Shown: in pieces, positions 1 to 8,401 of the stretch
How the letters are laid out: the number at the start of each line of letters is the position of its first letter
Position numbering within the stretch: the first letter of the stretch is position 1
Assembly (NCBI RefSeq): GCF_012932795.1
Contig: NZ_LANA01000002.1
Location: 202,836-266,835 of the forward strand
DNA length: 64,000 nt
Direction: 5' to 3'
Origin: Candidatus Pelagibacter communis
Lineage (GTDB): Bacteria > Pseudomonadota > Alphaproteobacteria > Pelagibacterales > Pelagibacteraceae
Notes under the pieces: generated by a model
Seen by the model: only the letters and a program-made list of their open reading frames with translations
What the model was told of the DNA's origin: nothing
The model's database searches: none
Program-made: the position numbers and the translations under genes

Positions 1-2
1 AT

Positions 3-962
3 CCAAAGCTAGTAGAAGCACATAATAATAGAGGTAATACTTTAAAAGACCTAGGCAGGTATGATGAAGCTATAGTGTGTTATAAAAAAGCAATAATCTT
101 AAACCCCAACCTAATTGAACCACGCTATAATTTAGGAATATTGTTATATAATAAAAAAAAATACCTCGAAGCTTTAGAACATTTTAAGTTAATTAATTTT
201 AAAGAAGGAAAAAATTACTTACTCAGGTGTTTATATTCAGCTAATCAACAGCCTGATTTTTATAAACAATTAGATACCATGTTAAACCAAGGTGAAACAA
301 ATGCAGTGATTGGCTCACTAATCTCTCGTTCAGAAATTAAATATGGAATTAATAGATTAAATCCATTCTGTAATGAGCCGCTGAAATATGTTTTGATTTC
401 TGATCTATCTAAAAAATATGATTTTAAAAATATATTTATAAAAACTGCTAATGATATTTTAAAAGACAAAACAACTGGAAGTAAAGCACAAGGTCACCTA
501 ACTAATGGTCGTCAAACTTCAGGAAATTTTTTTGATATAAAGGGCTTTTATATTAAGCAAATAGAAAATATAATACATTTAGAATTAGAAAAGTATCGAA
601 TTCATTTTAAAAATAGTAAAGAAGGTTTTTTAAAAAAATGGCCAGCAAGTTATAAAATAAATGGTTGGCTTGTAAATATGAAAAGTGGAGGTAGCATAAA
701 AGCTCATATGCATGATTTGGGCTGGATTACAGGTAGTATTTACATAAATGTTCCAAGAAAAGTAAAGAATGACAGTGGAAATATTGTTGTATGTTTAGAT
801 GATACAGAAAATAAACTTAGAAAAACAAAACAAGAGAGTACTATAAATGTTGTAACTGGGAGTTTATGTCTTTTTCCAGCTTCTTTACTTCATTACACAA
901 TTCCATTTGAGTCTCAAGAAGACCGAACAGTTCTAGCATTTGATGTCATACCAAATAACTAA
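3..962 (+). CDS. TPR-repeat protein with C-terminal 2OG-Fe(II) oxygenase-like domain (5' end missing)
   Basis: The frame is open to the left window edge, and residues before the first GTG (75) already form a TPR repeat (motif NNRGNTLKDLGRYDEAI), so the gene starts outside the window. A second TPR unit follows (LNPNLIEPRYNLGILLYNKK). The C-terminal ~120 residues resemble putative 2-oxoglutarate/Fe(II) oxygenases: an early AHMHD segment that could supply the HxD iron ligands, a GSIYINVP strand, and a late LLHYTIPF segment with the distal His, followed by R/FDV. TPR-oxygenase fusions of this kind are common in marine alphaproteobacterial variable regions and may modify a surface polymer or protein, but the substrate is unknown. 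The gene lies outside the tRNA-Thr repeat at 1098. Family call is moderate; function is not assigned. Confidence 0.6.
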   Translation, partial: PKLVEAHNNRGNTLKDLGRYDEAIVCYKKAIILNPNLIEPRYNLGILLYNKKKYLEALEHFKLINFKEGKNYLLRCLYSANQQPDFYKQLDTMLNQGETNAVIGSLISRSEIKYGINRLNPFCNEPLKYVLISDLSKKYDFKNIFIKTANDILKDKTTGSKAQGHLTNGRQTSGNFFDIKGFYIKQIENIIHLELEKYRIHFKNSKEGFLKKWPASYKINGWLVNMKSGGSIKAHMHDLGWITGSIYINVPRKVKNDSGNIVVCLDDTENKLRKTKQESTINVVTGSLCLFPASLLHYTIPFESQEDRTVLAFDVIPNN

Positions 963-1097
963 ATATTTATTTGTGATAAAATTAATATCGTTTGCAATGC
1001 TTATAATCAACCAACTGTAATCTCGACACATGCGTGACACAATAATTGAAAGTATTTAGATTTAGCAAAAATAATAAGTGTTGATTTTATTGAGTGA

Positions 1098-1146
1098 TGG
1101 TGCCCCCGCACGGAGACGAACCGCGGACCTATTGATTACAAATCAA
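1098..1146 (-). repeat. Displaced 3' half of tRNA-Thr (island 1 outer att site)
   Basis: This 49-bp stretch matches 8710-8758, the 3' part of the intact tRNA-Thr(TGT), including the encoded CCA and the anticodon stem-loop, with one mismatch at 1116. It has no D-arm or 5' acceptor strand, so it is not a gene. The mismatch changes the T-loop base equivalent to A58, which is nearly invariant in tRNAs, so the copy is no longer under selection. Its last 14 bp (1133-1146) are also shared with the fragment at 14475, which marks the anticodon stem-loop as the recombination core. Confidence 0.9.
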
Positions 1147-1220
1147 CAAGCAAAGACAATTTACATTCATTAACTATTGATACTACTTACTTCTAGACTC
1201 ACGTCAAGTTGGTTAAAGAT

Positions 1221-1242
1221 ATTTCACTTCAATTTCACTTCA
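1221..1242 (+). repeat. Left copy of island 1 subterminal repeat (2 x ATTTCACTTCA)
   Basis: Two perfect tandem copies of the 11-mer ATTTCACTTCA. The same 22 bp recur once more, in the same orientation, at 8589-8610 near the other end of island 1. This copy lies 74 bp inside the tRNA-Thr fragment. Position and repeat structure suggest a recombinase or excisionase arm-binding site. No protein evidence supports this. Confidence 0.7.
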
Positions 1243-1248
1243 CTTGTT

Positions 1249-1623
1249 TTACTCTATATTGCCCGTTTCAACATCGCACTTATAGTGTTCTAAAAACTTT
1301 TTATTTTTATAATCATATTTAGACATTGTCATAGTAGGCTCTGTCTCTCCTGCAAATACGATCATTTGAAAGCCTAATTCATAATCTACAAATCTTGCAG
1401 TTACTTGATTTTCACCTATGTCTAATTTGTTTGCTTCAATCATTACAAATTTATCTTTTTCTTCATCGAAATATTCAAGACCTACTGCTTGTAATGTGAA
1501 TTTCAAAGGATCGTAATTCCTTCCAAAAGCTGACTTCATATTAAGACATGACAGTTTTAAACCTTGATCTGCATTTGAGGTCGTTGGCAATAATAATAAG
1601 ATAATTATAAGAATTCTTAACAT
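1249..1623 (-). CDS. Hypothetical exported protein, 124 aa
   Basis: The N-terminus (MLRILIIILLLLPTTSNA) is a clear signal peptide with likely cleavage after NA, giving a mature periplasmic protein of about 105 residues. It contains two cysteines (in KLSCLNM and HYKCDVE) that could form a disulfide. No known domain is recognised. The gene starts 3 bases after the stop of the 186-aa gene upstream, and both products are exported, so they are probably co-expressed and act together. The region just downstream of the stop holds the tandem ATTTCACTTCA repeat and the tRNA-Thr fragment, so this is the last gene of island 1 on this side. Confidence 0.65.
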   Translation of the reverse strand: MLRILIIILLLLPTTSNADQGLKLSCLNMKSAFGRNYDPLKFTLQAVGLEYFDEEKDKFVMIEANKLDIGENQVTARFVDYELGFQMIVFAGETEPTMTMSKYDYKNKKFLEHYKCDVETGNIE

Positions 1624-1626
1624 TAT

Positions 1627-2187
1627 CTAACTATCCAAATGACTAATGGTTTCACAAAGCTTATTAGCTTTTAATACAGACGGAACAAGCTTATCTAACT
1701 TCCAATTGTTAGTCGTTATATCGAAATATTTTGCTGCTTTAAAGTCGATCCCATCTACTATCTCAATTTCATACTTATTCTCTTTTTTATAAAAATTGTT
1801 TAAGCGATGGATGTATTCTTTAACTGGAAACTCTCCCAAGGAAAAAGTAACTCTAAACCCAATTAAAAAAGGATTAACTGCCTGAACTTTAGCTGTAAAA
1901 TCTTCTCCATTAATTTTGATTGGAATATTTTTACCCTCTAGTTGATATATATCACCAGGTTTTTCATAAGTGACAAAGGTAAAGTTATTATAGACAGTTT
2001 CACAATTTTCTCTCGATCCTATAAAGAAATTTAAACTATCACCATGAACTACTTCACCACTAACTCTCGCATAAGATAGAGTTTCATATCTATCTATTGT
2101 CCACTCTTCCTCAGCTTGTGCTTGGTAGGCAATTATCATTAAAAAAAGAATTAAGTGGGCTGAAACAAAGATAAGGAACCGCTTCAA
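1627..2187 (-). CDS. Hypothetical exported protein, 186 aa
   Basis: Begins with a signal peptide (hydrophobic core LILFLMIIAYQAQA, cleavage likely after QAQA), so the mature protein should be periplasmic. The start is TTG at 2185-2187, overlapping the TGA of the upstream 61-aa gene as TTGA, which implies translational coupling. Two cysteines lie far apart (RENCETV and NKLCETI). No recognisable family. It is the middle gene of a three-gene minus-strand unit in island 1. It may be cargo unrelated to the defence operon, or an accessory of the island. Confidence 0.6.
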   Translation of the reverse strand: MKRFLIFVSAHLILFLMIIAYQAQAEEEWTIDRYETLSYARVSGEVVHGDSLNFFIGSRENCETVYNNFTFVTYEKPGDIYQLEGKNIPIKINGEDFTAKVQAVNPFLIGFRVTFSLGEFPVKEYIHRLNNFYKKENKYEIEIVDGIDFKAAKYFDITTNNWKLDKLVPSVLKANKLCETISHLDS

Positions 2188-2369
2188 GACTTAAGCTCCA
2201 CATTTACACCAATTTTTTTAAGGGTCCTTATTATTTTGTCCCAAATAATAGAATTATGGTCGCTTGGGCTAATTTCAAATTTAAAAGTTTGTTTGTAAAC
2301 TGGGCTGCAGTTATCGTAAGCTATATAAGCACTTACATGACAGTATTTATTAATACGGTCTATTTCCAT
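2184..2369 (-). CDS. Hypothetical small protein, 61 aa
   Basis: Short soluble protein with no signal peptide or membrane segment. An AGGAG ribosome-binding site lies 9 bases before the ATG, and the stop overlaps the TTG start of the next gene, so it leads the three-gene minus-strand unit. Residues such as KIIRTLKKIGVNVEL suggest a helix-strand C-terminus, but I do not recognise the family. The 258-bp gap to its right (2370-2627) is the only place for a promoter, shared back-to-back with the methyltransferase operon. Confidence 0.55.
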   Translation of the reverse strand: MEIDRINKYCHVSAYIAYDNCSPVYKQTFKFEISPSDHNSIIWDKIIRTLKKIGVNVELKS

Positions 2370-2527
2370 ATATCAAAACTCCTATTGTTGGTTGTATTTT
2401 TTAAGGTAAGTAATTTGTAGTTGGTAATGGTTTCACTCCTCTTCCAATCAAGAGGTCTACGTAAAGAGGAATGTAAGGAAAAAAAACGTAAACGCGAAAA
2501 AAGGAATGAAATCCAATGCATGATTCT

Positions 2528-2555
2528 ATTTTAAACATATATGTTTGTTTAAAAT
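2528..2555. promoter_or_regulatory. Nested palindrome in the divergent promoter region of the methyltransferase operon
   Basis: The perfect 9-bp inverted repeat ATTTTAAAC / GTTTAAAAT (2528-2536 and 2547-2555) has a second perfect palindrome, AAACATATATGTTT (2533-2546), nested inside it. It lies 72 bases before the methyltransferase ATG, in the 258-bp gap between divergent units. Dyad sites in this position are typical operators for control proteins of restriction-modification loci, but no C-protein gene is visible. A weaker hairpin (CCTCTT/AAGAGG, 2438-2455) also lies in this gap. Operator role is inferred. Confidence 0.4.
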
Positions 2556-2627
2556 CTGCTCCAATATTGTTTAATTTATGAATTTAATAAATCTAGTTTT
2601 GCATTAAAAATTTGATATGTTGAAAAA

Positions 2628-5291
2628 ATGAGTTTATCTAAAATTGAGAATAATTTAAAAAAACTCATCACAAATTTCGACAAAGAAAATTTTATTTATG
2701 ATTTTTTATTGGCTTTTGATCAACCTAAATCTTCAATCAATCGACTTAAAAAAGGTGATTATAATAAATCAAAAAAAGAAGATGAGATAATTTGGAGTAA
2801 AAAGATCTATTTTAAGAAAATTAGAAAAGAAGATGATGTTCATTATGTGATTGATGATTTATCAAAAAATAAAAATGCAGAAAAATTTAAAGTTAGATTT
2901 TTAATTGTAACTGATTTTAACACGTTTTTAGCTAAAGATTTAAAAAATCATGACACTTTAGATATTGATATAAATAAAATTTATTTAAATGCAAATTTTT
3001 TCATGCCATTAACTGGACTGGAAAAAGCAGAAAATATAAGCGAAAATTTAGCCGATGTAAAAGCTGCTTATAAAATGGGAAAATTATTTGATATTTTAAT
3101 TAAAGATAATCCAAAATTAAATGATAATGAAAGATCCAAACATCACTTAAACTTATTTTTTTCTAAAATTTTATTTTGTTTTTTTTCTGAAGATTCTGAA
3201 ATATTTGAAGAAAGACTTTTTACAAAATCAATTATTTCATATACCCAAGAAAATGGAGATGATTTAGATACTTTTTTTCAAAATCTATTCGAAGTTTTAA
3301 ACTTAGAAAAAAGATCTGATATACCAGTTTATTTAACAAAATTTCCTTATGTTAATGGTGGATTATTTGAAGAAAAAATAAATATTCCAAAATTTTCTAA
3401 AGAGTCTAGGAAATTATTGATCGAAATAGGTGACCTTGACTGGTCATTGATAAATCCAGATATTTTGGGGTCTATGATGCAAGCTGTAGTAAGTCAAGAT
3501 AAACGTGACGAATTTGGAATCCACTATACTTCTGTTGAAAATATTTTGAAAATTATAAAACCATTATTCCTTGATGAACTTTATAGTAATTTAGAGGAGG
3601 CACATGACAATAAAAAAAAATTGAATTTAATTTTGTTAAAGATTTACAACACTAGGATCTTTGATCCTGCTTGTGGTTCAGGGAATTTTTTAGTCATTAG
3701 TTTTAAAGAACTTTGTAAGATTGAGCTAGAAATTTTTAAAAAATTACAAACTATTGATTCAAATCAATGGCTAATAATGAAATCAGGAATTAGTTTAAAT
3801 CAATTTTATGGTATTGAAATTGATGACTATGCCCATGAGTCAGCAAAGCTTTCTTTATGGATAGCTCAACATCAAATAAATTTATATTTTAAAGATGTTT
3901 TAGGTGAAACCAAAGCTACTTTGCCCTTAACAACTTCAGGTAATATATATTGTGAAAACTCCAATGAAATAGACTGGGATAAAATTTGTCCTAAGGATAA
4001 AAAAAAGATTACCTATTTAATTGGAAATCCTCCTTATCTAGGTTCAACATGGCAAACGAAAAAACAAAGATTTGAAATTGAAAAAATTTTTAAAGGAAAA
4101 AAAAATTATAAAAATTTAGATTATATTTCTTGTTGGTTTATAAAAGGATCAAAATATATAAAGGACTCAAATTCTAAATTAGCCTTTGTATCAACTAATT
4201 CGATAACTCAGGGTGAACAAGTTATTAGTTTGTGGCCAAACATTCTTGATTTGGATATTGAAATTGAATTTGCTTATAAATCATTTCATTGGAAAAATAA
4301 TGCAAAAGCCAAAGCAGGTGTAACCTGTGTAATTATTTGTTTATCAAATAAAGCAGATAATAAAAAAAGAATATTTGAAAAGTCTACTTTCAGATTTGTA
4401 AAAAATATTAATCCTTATTTAATAGATTTAGATAATAATACAATTGTAAATAGAACTCACGATCCCTTATTTGATAAACCTAAAATGATTTATGGTAATA
4501 AACCAACAGATAATGGAAATTTTATTTTATCATATGAAGAAAAAGAAAAAATTTTAACAAAGTTTCCTGAGGCAAAACAATATGTTAAAAAATATATAGG
4601 AGCACAAGAGTTTATTAAAGGAATAGAACGGTGGTGTTTATGGATAGAAGACAAAGATTTAGAAAATATAAAGAAATTTGATTTAATCAATGAAAGAATT
4701 AAAAAAGTAAAAGAATTTAGATTAACAAGTAGATCTAAAAGTACAAATAAAGCTGCTGAAAGAGCTCATAAATTTATTGGAATACAGCACCCGCCCAGTT
4801 CAGCTTTAATAATTCCTTGTGTGTCATCAGGTGAAAGAAACTATATACCTGTTGGATTCGTGGATAGCTCATATGTAATAAATAACAATGCGCATGCTTT
4901 ATATAATCCAGAAATTTTCATTTTTTCATTTGTGTCTTCAAAAATGCACATGTCTTGGGTTAGTGTTGTAAGTGGAAGAATGAGATCGGATTTTAATTAT
5001 TCATCATCTTTTTGTTATAATCCCTTCCCAATTCCCAAAATTGATATCCAAACTAAAAAAAATCTTGAAAAAATAGCTTTTGATATTATTGATATTAGAG
5101 AAAAATTTCCTGATTTAACTATAGCTCAACTATATAATAATAAAACCATGCCCAATTTATTAAAAAGTGCTCATAAAAATATAGATAATGTAATAGATAA
5201 ATGCTACCGGAATGATGAATTTAAATCTGATGATGATAGAGTAAAATTTCTATTTGAAATGTATGAAAATAATAAAAGAAATTTAATCTAA
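2628..5291 (+). CDS. MmeI-like N6-adenine DNA methyltransferase, 887 aa
   Basis: Class I SAM-dependent DNA methyltransferase that should methylate adenine in a specific DNA site. The SAM-binding motif I is FDPACGSGNF (D346), the catalytic motif IV is NPPY (467-470), and the helical spacer before the core ends in GIHYTS (near 299), as in MmeI/type IIG-like enzymes. A target-recognition region follows the catalytic core. The first ~130 residues show no PD-ExK nuclease motif, so restriction would have to come from a partner. It is the first gene of a four-gene operon: the helicase ATG follows its TAA directly. The full length fits the family, and there is no frameshift. Family is confident; specificity is unknown. 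Confidence 0.85.
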   Translation: MSLSKIENNLKKLITNFDKENFIYDFLLAFDQPKSSINRLKKGDYNKSKKEDEIIWSKKIYFKKIRKEDDVHYVIDDLSKNKNAEKFKVRFLIVTDFNTFLAKDLKNHDTLDIDINKIYLNANFFMPLTGLEKAENISENLADVKAAYKMGKLFDILIKDNPKLNDNERSKHHLNLFFSKILFCFFSEDSEIFEERLFTKSIISYTQENGDDLDTFFQNLFEVLNLEKRSDIPVYLTKFPYVNGGLFEEKINIPKFSKESRKLLIEIGDLDWSLINPDILGSMMQAVVSQDKRDEFGIHYTSVENILKIIKPLFLDELYSNLEEAHDNKKKLNLILLKIYNTRIFDPACGSGNFLVISFKELCKIELEIFKKLQTIDSNQWLIMKSGISLNQFYGIEIDDYAHESAKLSLWIAQHQINLYFKDVLGETKATLPLTTSGNIYCENSNEIDWDKICPKDKKKITYLIGNPPYLGSTWQTKKQRFEIEKIFKGKKNYKNLDYISCWFIKGSKYIKDSNSKLAFVSTNSITQGEQVISLWPNILDLDIEIEFAYKSFHWKNNAKAKAGVTCVIICLSNKADNKKRIFEKSTFRFVKNINPYLIDLDNNTIVNRTHDPLFDKPKMIYGNKPTDNGNFILSYEEKEKILTKFPEAKQYVKKYIGAQEFIKGIERWCLWIEDKDLENIKKFDLINERIKKVKEFRLTSRSKSTNKAAERAHKFIGIQHPPSSALIIPCVSSGERNYIPVGFVDSSYVINNNAHALYNPEIFIFSFVSSKMHMSWVSVVSGRMRSDFNYSSSFCYNPFPIPKIDIQTKKNLEKIAFDIIDIREKFPDLTIAQLYNNKTMPNLLKSAHKNIDNVIDKCYRNDEFKSDDDRVKFLFEMYENNKRNLI

Positions 5292-7208
5292 ATGAAAAAT
5301 TTTGTAGATGTAACATATCAACAAACTGGTAAAAGTTTAAACATAGATTCTCTTGGAATGAGAGAAATGCAGAAAAGGGCATTTGAGGATAGAAATTCTC
5401 AGTATTTACTTTTAAAAGCACCACCTGCTTCTGGAAAATCAAGAGCTCTTATGTTTTTAGGTTTGGATAAACTTTATAATCAAGGGATAAAAAAAGTAAT
5501 TGTTGCAGTTCCAGAACGATCTATTGGAGGTTCTTTTGATAGGACCAAGCTAGTAGATCATGGTTTTTTTGCAGATTGGGATTATAATGAAGATTATAAT
5601 CTATGCACACCAGGAGGTGATCATAAAAAAGTTAGAGCTTTCAGAACATTCATAGAAGATAAATCTGAGGCCATATTAATATGCACACATGCAACTTTAA
5701 GATTTGCATTTAATCAGCTAGATGTATCTGTCTTCAATGATACTTTAATAGCTATTGATGAATTTCATCATGTTTCAGCTGCAATAGAAAATAAATTAGG
5801 TGAAGTTTTGAGTAAAATAATGAATAAAACAAATGCCCATATTATTGCAATGACTGGTTCATATTTTAGAGGAGATAATATCCCAGTATTACTGCCTGAA
5901 GATGAAATGAAGTTTACTCCTGTAACCTACAATTATTATGAACAACTTAACGGTTATAAATATTTAAAATCTCTTGGTATTGGTTATCACTTTTATCAGG
6001 GTAAATATCTTTCAGCTATAAAAGAGGTTTTAGATACCGATCAAAAAACTATTGTTCATATCCCTAATGTTAATGCTGGAGAGTCAACGAAACTTAAACA
6101 CGATGAAGTAGATACAATATTAGATTTTATAGGTAATATAGATAAGCAGGATCCAGAAACTGGGGTTATTCATGTTAAAAGAGAAGATGGAAAAATTATA
6201 AAAGTAGCTGATTTAGTTAATGACAATAATAATGATAGAGAAAAAATTATTAATTATCTCAGGAAGATTAAAGATGTAGATGATATTGATATTATAATCG
6301 CTCTTGGTATGGCTAAAGAAGGATTTGATTGGCCTTTCTGTGAACATGCACTGACAATTGGGTATCGTGGTTCATTGACCGAAATTATCCAGATAATTGG
6401 GAGAGCCACAAGAGATAGCGAAAATAAAAGTCACTCTCAATTTACAAACTTGATAGCTCAACCTGATGTTTCTGATAGTGAGGTAAAACTTTCGGTGAAT
6501 AATATGTTGAAAGCTATAACAGCTTCATTACTAATGGAACAAGTATTAGCCCCACATGTTAATTTTAAAACAAAAACAAGTAGTGGTAATGTTGATCCTG
6601 GAACAATCGAAATAGGTGGATTTAAGGAACCAAGTTCAAAAAAAGTTAAACAAATTTTAGAAAGTGATTTAAATGATTTAAAAGCAACAATACTTCAAGA
6701 TGACCAAATGATAAAAGCTATTCCAGGAAATATGGATCCTCAGGTAATTAATCAAGTTTTAATTCCAAAGATAATTCAAACTAAATATCCAGAACTTTCA
6801 AAAGAAGAAATCGAAGAAGTTAGACAACATGTTTTGGTTGATTCTGTAATTAAAAATGGAGAAATAAAGGAAGTTGGAGACAAAAGATTTGTTAGAATGG
6901 CGGATAAGTTTATTAATATTGATCAATTACATATTGATTTAATAGACCAGGTTAATCCATTTCAAAAAGCTTTTGAGGTTTTATCCAAAAATGTAACCAC
7001 AAAATTATTAAAAGTGATTAGCGAAACTATAGAATCTCAAAAAATAATTATGACAGATCAGGAAGCGGTTTTACTTTATAAAAAAATTGCAGATTTCATT
7101 AAAAAACACAATAGAGAACCTAAATTAAATTCAAGAGACCCAATTGAAAGAAGAATGGCTGAAGCAATAGTTTTTTTGAAAAATAAAAAGAGACAACAGA
7201 ATAAATAA
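5292..7208 (+). CDS. Superfamily II DEAD/DEAH-type helicase, 638 aa
   Basis: ATP-dependent DNA translocase or helicase. Walker A is APPASGKS (43-50), Walker B/motif II is DEFH (156-159), motif III-like TGS follows (MTGSYFRGD), and motif VI is QIIGRATR (367-374). The ~230 residues after the helicase core are unique and mostly helical. The last ~40 residues (HNREP...ERRMAEAI) resemble a segment near the N-terminus of the next gene product. It starts directly at the methyltransferase stop and sits 5 bases from the GIY-YIG gene. By analogy with type I and III restriction systems it could translocate DNA until an associated nuclease cuts, but that role is inferred. Confidence 0.85.
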   Translation: MKNFVDVTYQQTGKSLNIDSLGMREMQKRAFEDRNSQYLLLKAPPASGKSRALMFLGLDKLYNQGIKKVIVAVPERSIGGSFDRTKLVDHGFFADWDYNEDYNLCTPGGDHKKVRAFRTFIEDKSEAILICTHATLRFAFNQLDVSVFNDTLIAIDEFHHVSAAIENKLGEVLSKIMNKTNAHIIAMTGSYFRGDNIPVLLPEDEMKFTPVTYNYYEQLNGYKYLKSLGIGYHFYQGKYLSAIKEVLDTDQKTIVHIPNVNAGESTKLKHDEVDTILDFIGNIDKQDPETGVIHVKREDGKIIKVADLVNDNNNDREKIINYLRKIKDVDDIDIIIALGMAKEGFDWPFCEHALTIGYRGSLTEIIQIIGRATRDSENKSHSQFTNLIAQPDVSDSEVKLSVNNMLKAITASLLMEQVLAPHVNFKTKTSSGNVDPGTIEIGGFKEPSSKKVKQILESDLNDLKATILQDDQMIKAIPGNMDPQVINQVLIPKIIQTKYPELSKEEIEEVRQHVLVDSVIKNGEIKEVGDKRFVRMADKFINIDQLHIDLIDQVNPFQKAFEVLSKNVTTKLLKVISETIESQKIIMTDQEAVLLYKKIADFIKKHNREPKLNSRDPIERRMAEAIVFLKNKKRQQNK

Positions 7209-7213
7209 CCTAA

Positions 7214-8401
7214 ATGTTAGATTTTGACAACGAACTTAAAAAAATATTAAAAGATGATCCATTAGGTATTTTAAAAATTCGTAAATCTCAATCAATTACA
7301 ACAGATCAAAGGTTAAAAGTTTCCTTTGAAGAGATAAATAAATTTATAGATGAAAATGAAAGGGAACCTGAAGAAAGTATTGATATTTCTGAAAGAAAAT
7401 TATTTTCACGTTTAAAAGAATTAAAGAAAGATTTTGGCAAAGCTTCAATTTTAAAAGATTTAGATAGACATAATTTACTTGAAAATGTTAAAGAAAATAT
7501 AACTGTTGATGATATTTTAAGTAACGATGTGCTTGGTTTACTCGATGATGATCCAGTAAATATTTTTGATTTAAAAAATATACCAAAAAATAAAAATAAA
7601 ACTGATTTTGTAGCAAGAAGAAAACCATGTGAGAATTTTAAAGATTATGAGAATAATTTTAAAACAATGCAAAAAGAAATTAAGGAAGGAAAAAGAAAAC
7701 TAATAACTCATAAGGAGCATCATTTAAAAGAAGGTAGATACTTTGTTTTAGATGGAATTTTATTATTTTTAGAAAAAATTGAAGATCCAATTGTAAAAGA
7801 ATTTAATGATAAAACACAAGGTAAACGAAAAAGGCTTGATCCAAGAATCCGCTGTATCTTTGAGAATGGATTAGAGTCAAATATGTATTTAAGATCACTG
7901 GGTAAAGAACTTTATAATAATGGAAGTACGGTTATTCAATCTAATGATGAAGCGTTGGACGAATTCACCAAAGGTTTTAATGGTATTACTGACAAAGATA
8001 ATGCTACTGGCCATATTTATGTATTGTCATCGTTAAGTAAAAAAGCTGAAATTAATTCAATAAGGGATTTGTATAAGATTGGATATTGCACAACTTCAAT
8101 TGAAACAAGAATTGAAAATGCAGAAAATGAAACAACATTTTTAATGGCACCAGTTAAAATTATGTCCGCATATAAAACTTTTAATTTAGATCCTCAAAAA
8201 TTTGAAAGCATAATTCATAATTTTTTTTCAGAAAGATGTCTTGATGTAAAGATAGCTGATAAAAAAGGAAACTATAAAATGCCAAAAGAATGGTATATTG
8301 TTTCATTAAATATTATTGATGAAATAATCCAGTTAACTATTAACAATCAAATTCATAACTATAAATTCGATCACTTATCAAATAAAATATTACATCTCTA
8401 A
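7214..8401 (+). CDS. GIY-YIG (T5orf172-like) nuclease-domain protein, 395 aa
   Basis: The C-terminal domain carries the GIY-YIG signature in the T5orf172/MUG113 style: GHIYVL (266-271), YKIGY (287-291), an Arg in RIENAE, and a candidate catalytic Glu at 331 (KFESIIHNFF). A middle region (RYFVLDGILLFLEK ... FENGLESNMYLRSLGKELY) is a recognisable companion domain of such proteins. The N-terminus has a helical REP/ER segment like the helicase C-terminus, and DDPLGIL near the start recurs as DDPVNIF around residue 115. It is the likely restriction nuclease of the operon. The following 59-aa gene overlaps its stop by one base. Confidence 0.8.
   Translation: MLDFDNELKKILKDDPLGILKIRKSQSITTDQRLKVSFEEINKFIDENEREPEESIDISERKLFSRLKELKKDFGKASILKDLDRHNLLENVKENITVDDILSNDVLGLLDDDPVNIFDLKNIPKNKNKTDFVARRKPCENFKDYENNFKTMQKEIKEGKRKLITHKEHHLKEGRYFVLDGILLFLEKIEDPIVKEFNDKTQGKRKRLDPRIRCIFENGLESNMYLRSLGKELYNNGSTVIQSNDEALDEFTKGFNGITDKDNATGHIYVLSSLSKKAEINSIRDLYKIGYCTTSIETRIENAENETTFLMAPVKIMSAYKTFNLDPQKFESIIHNFFSERCLDVKIADKKGNYKMPKEWYIVSLNIIDEIIQLTINNQIHNYKFDHLSNKILHL

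Noticed and set aside
1098..1146. Possible second tRNA gene
   Set aside because: Only the 3' half of tRNA-Thr is present, with a changed A58; no D-arm or 5' acceptor strand.
2628..3020. N-terminal PD-ExK nuclease domain in the methyltransferase, as in MmeI itself
   Set aside because: No D...ExK arrangement is visible in the first ~130 residues; the nuclease is more likely the GIY-YIG protein.
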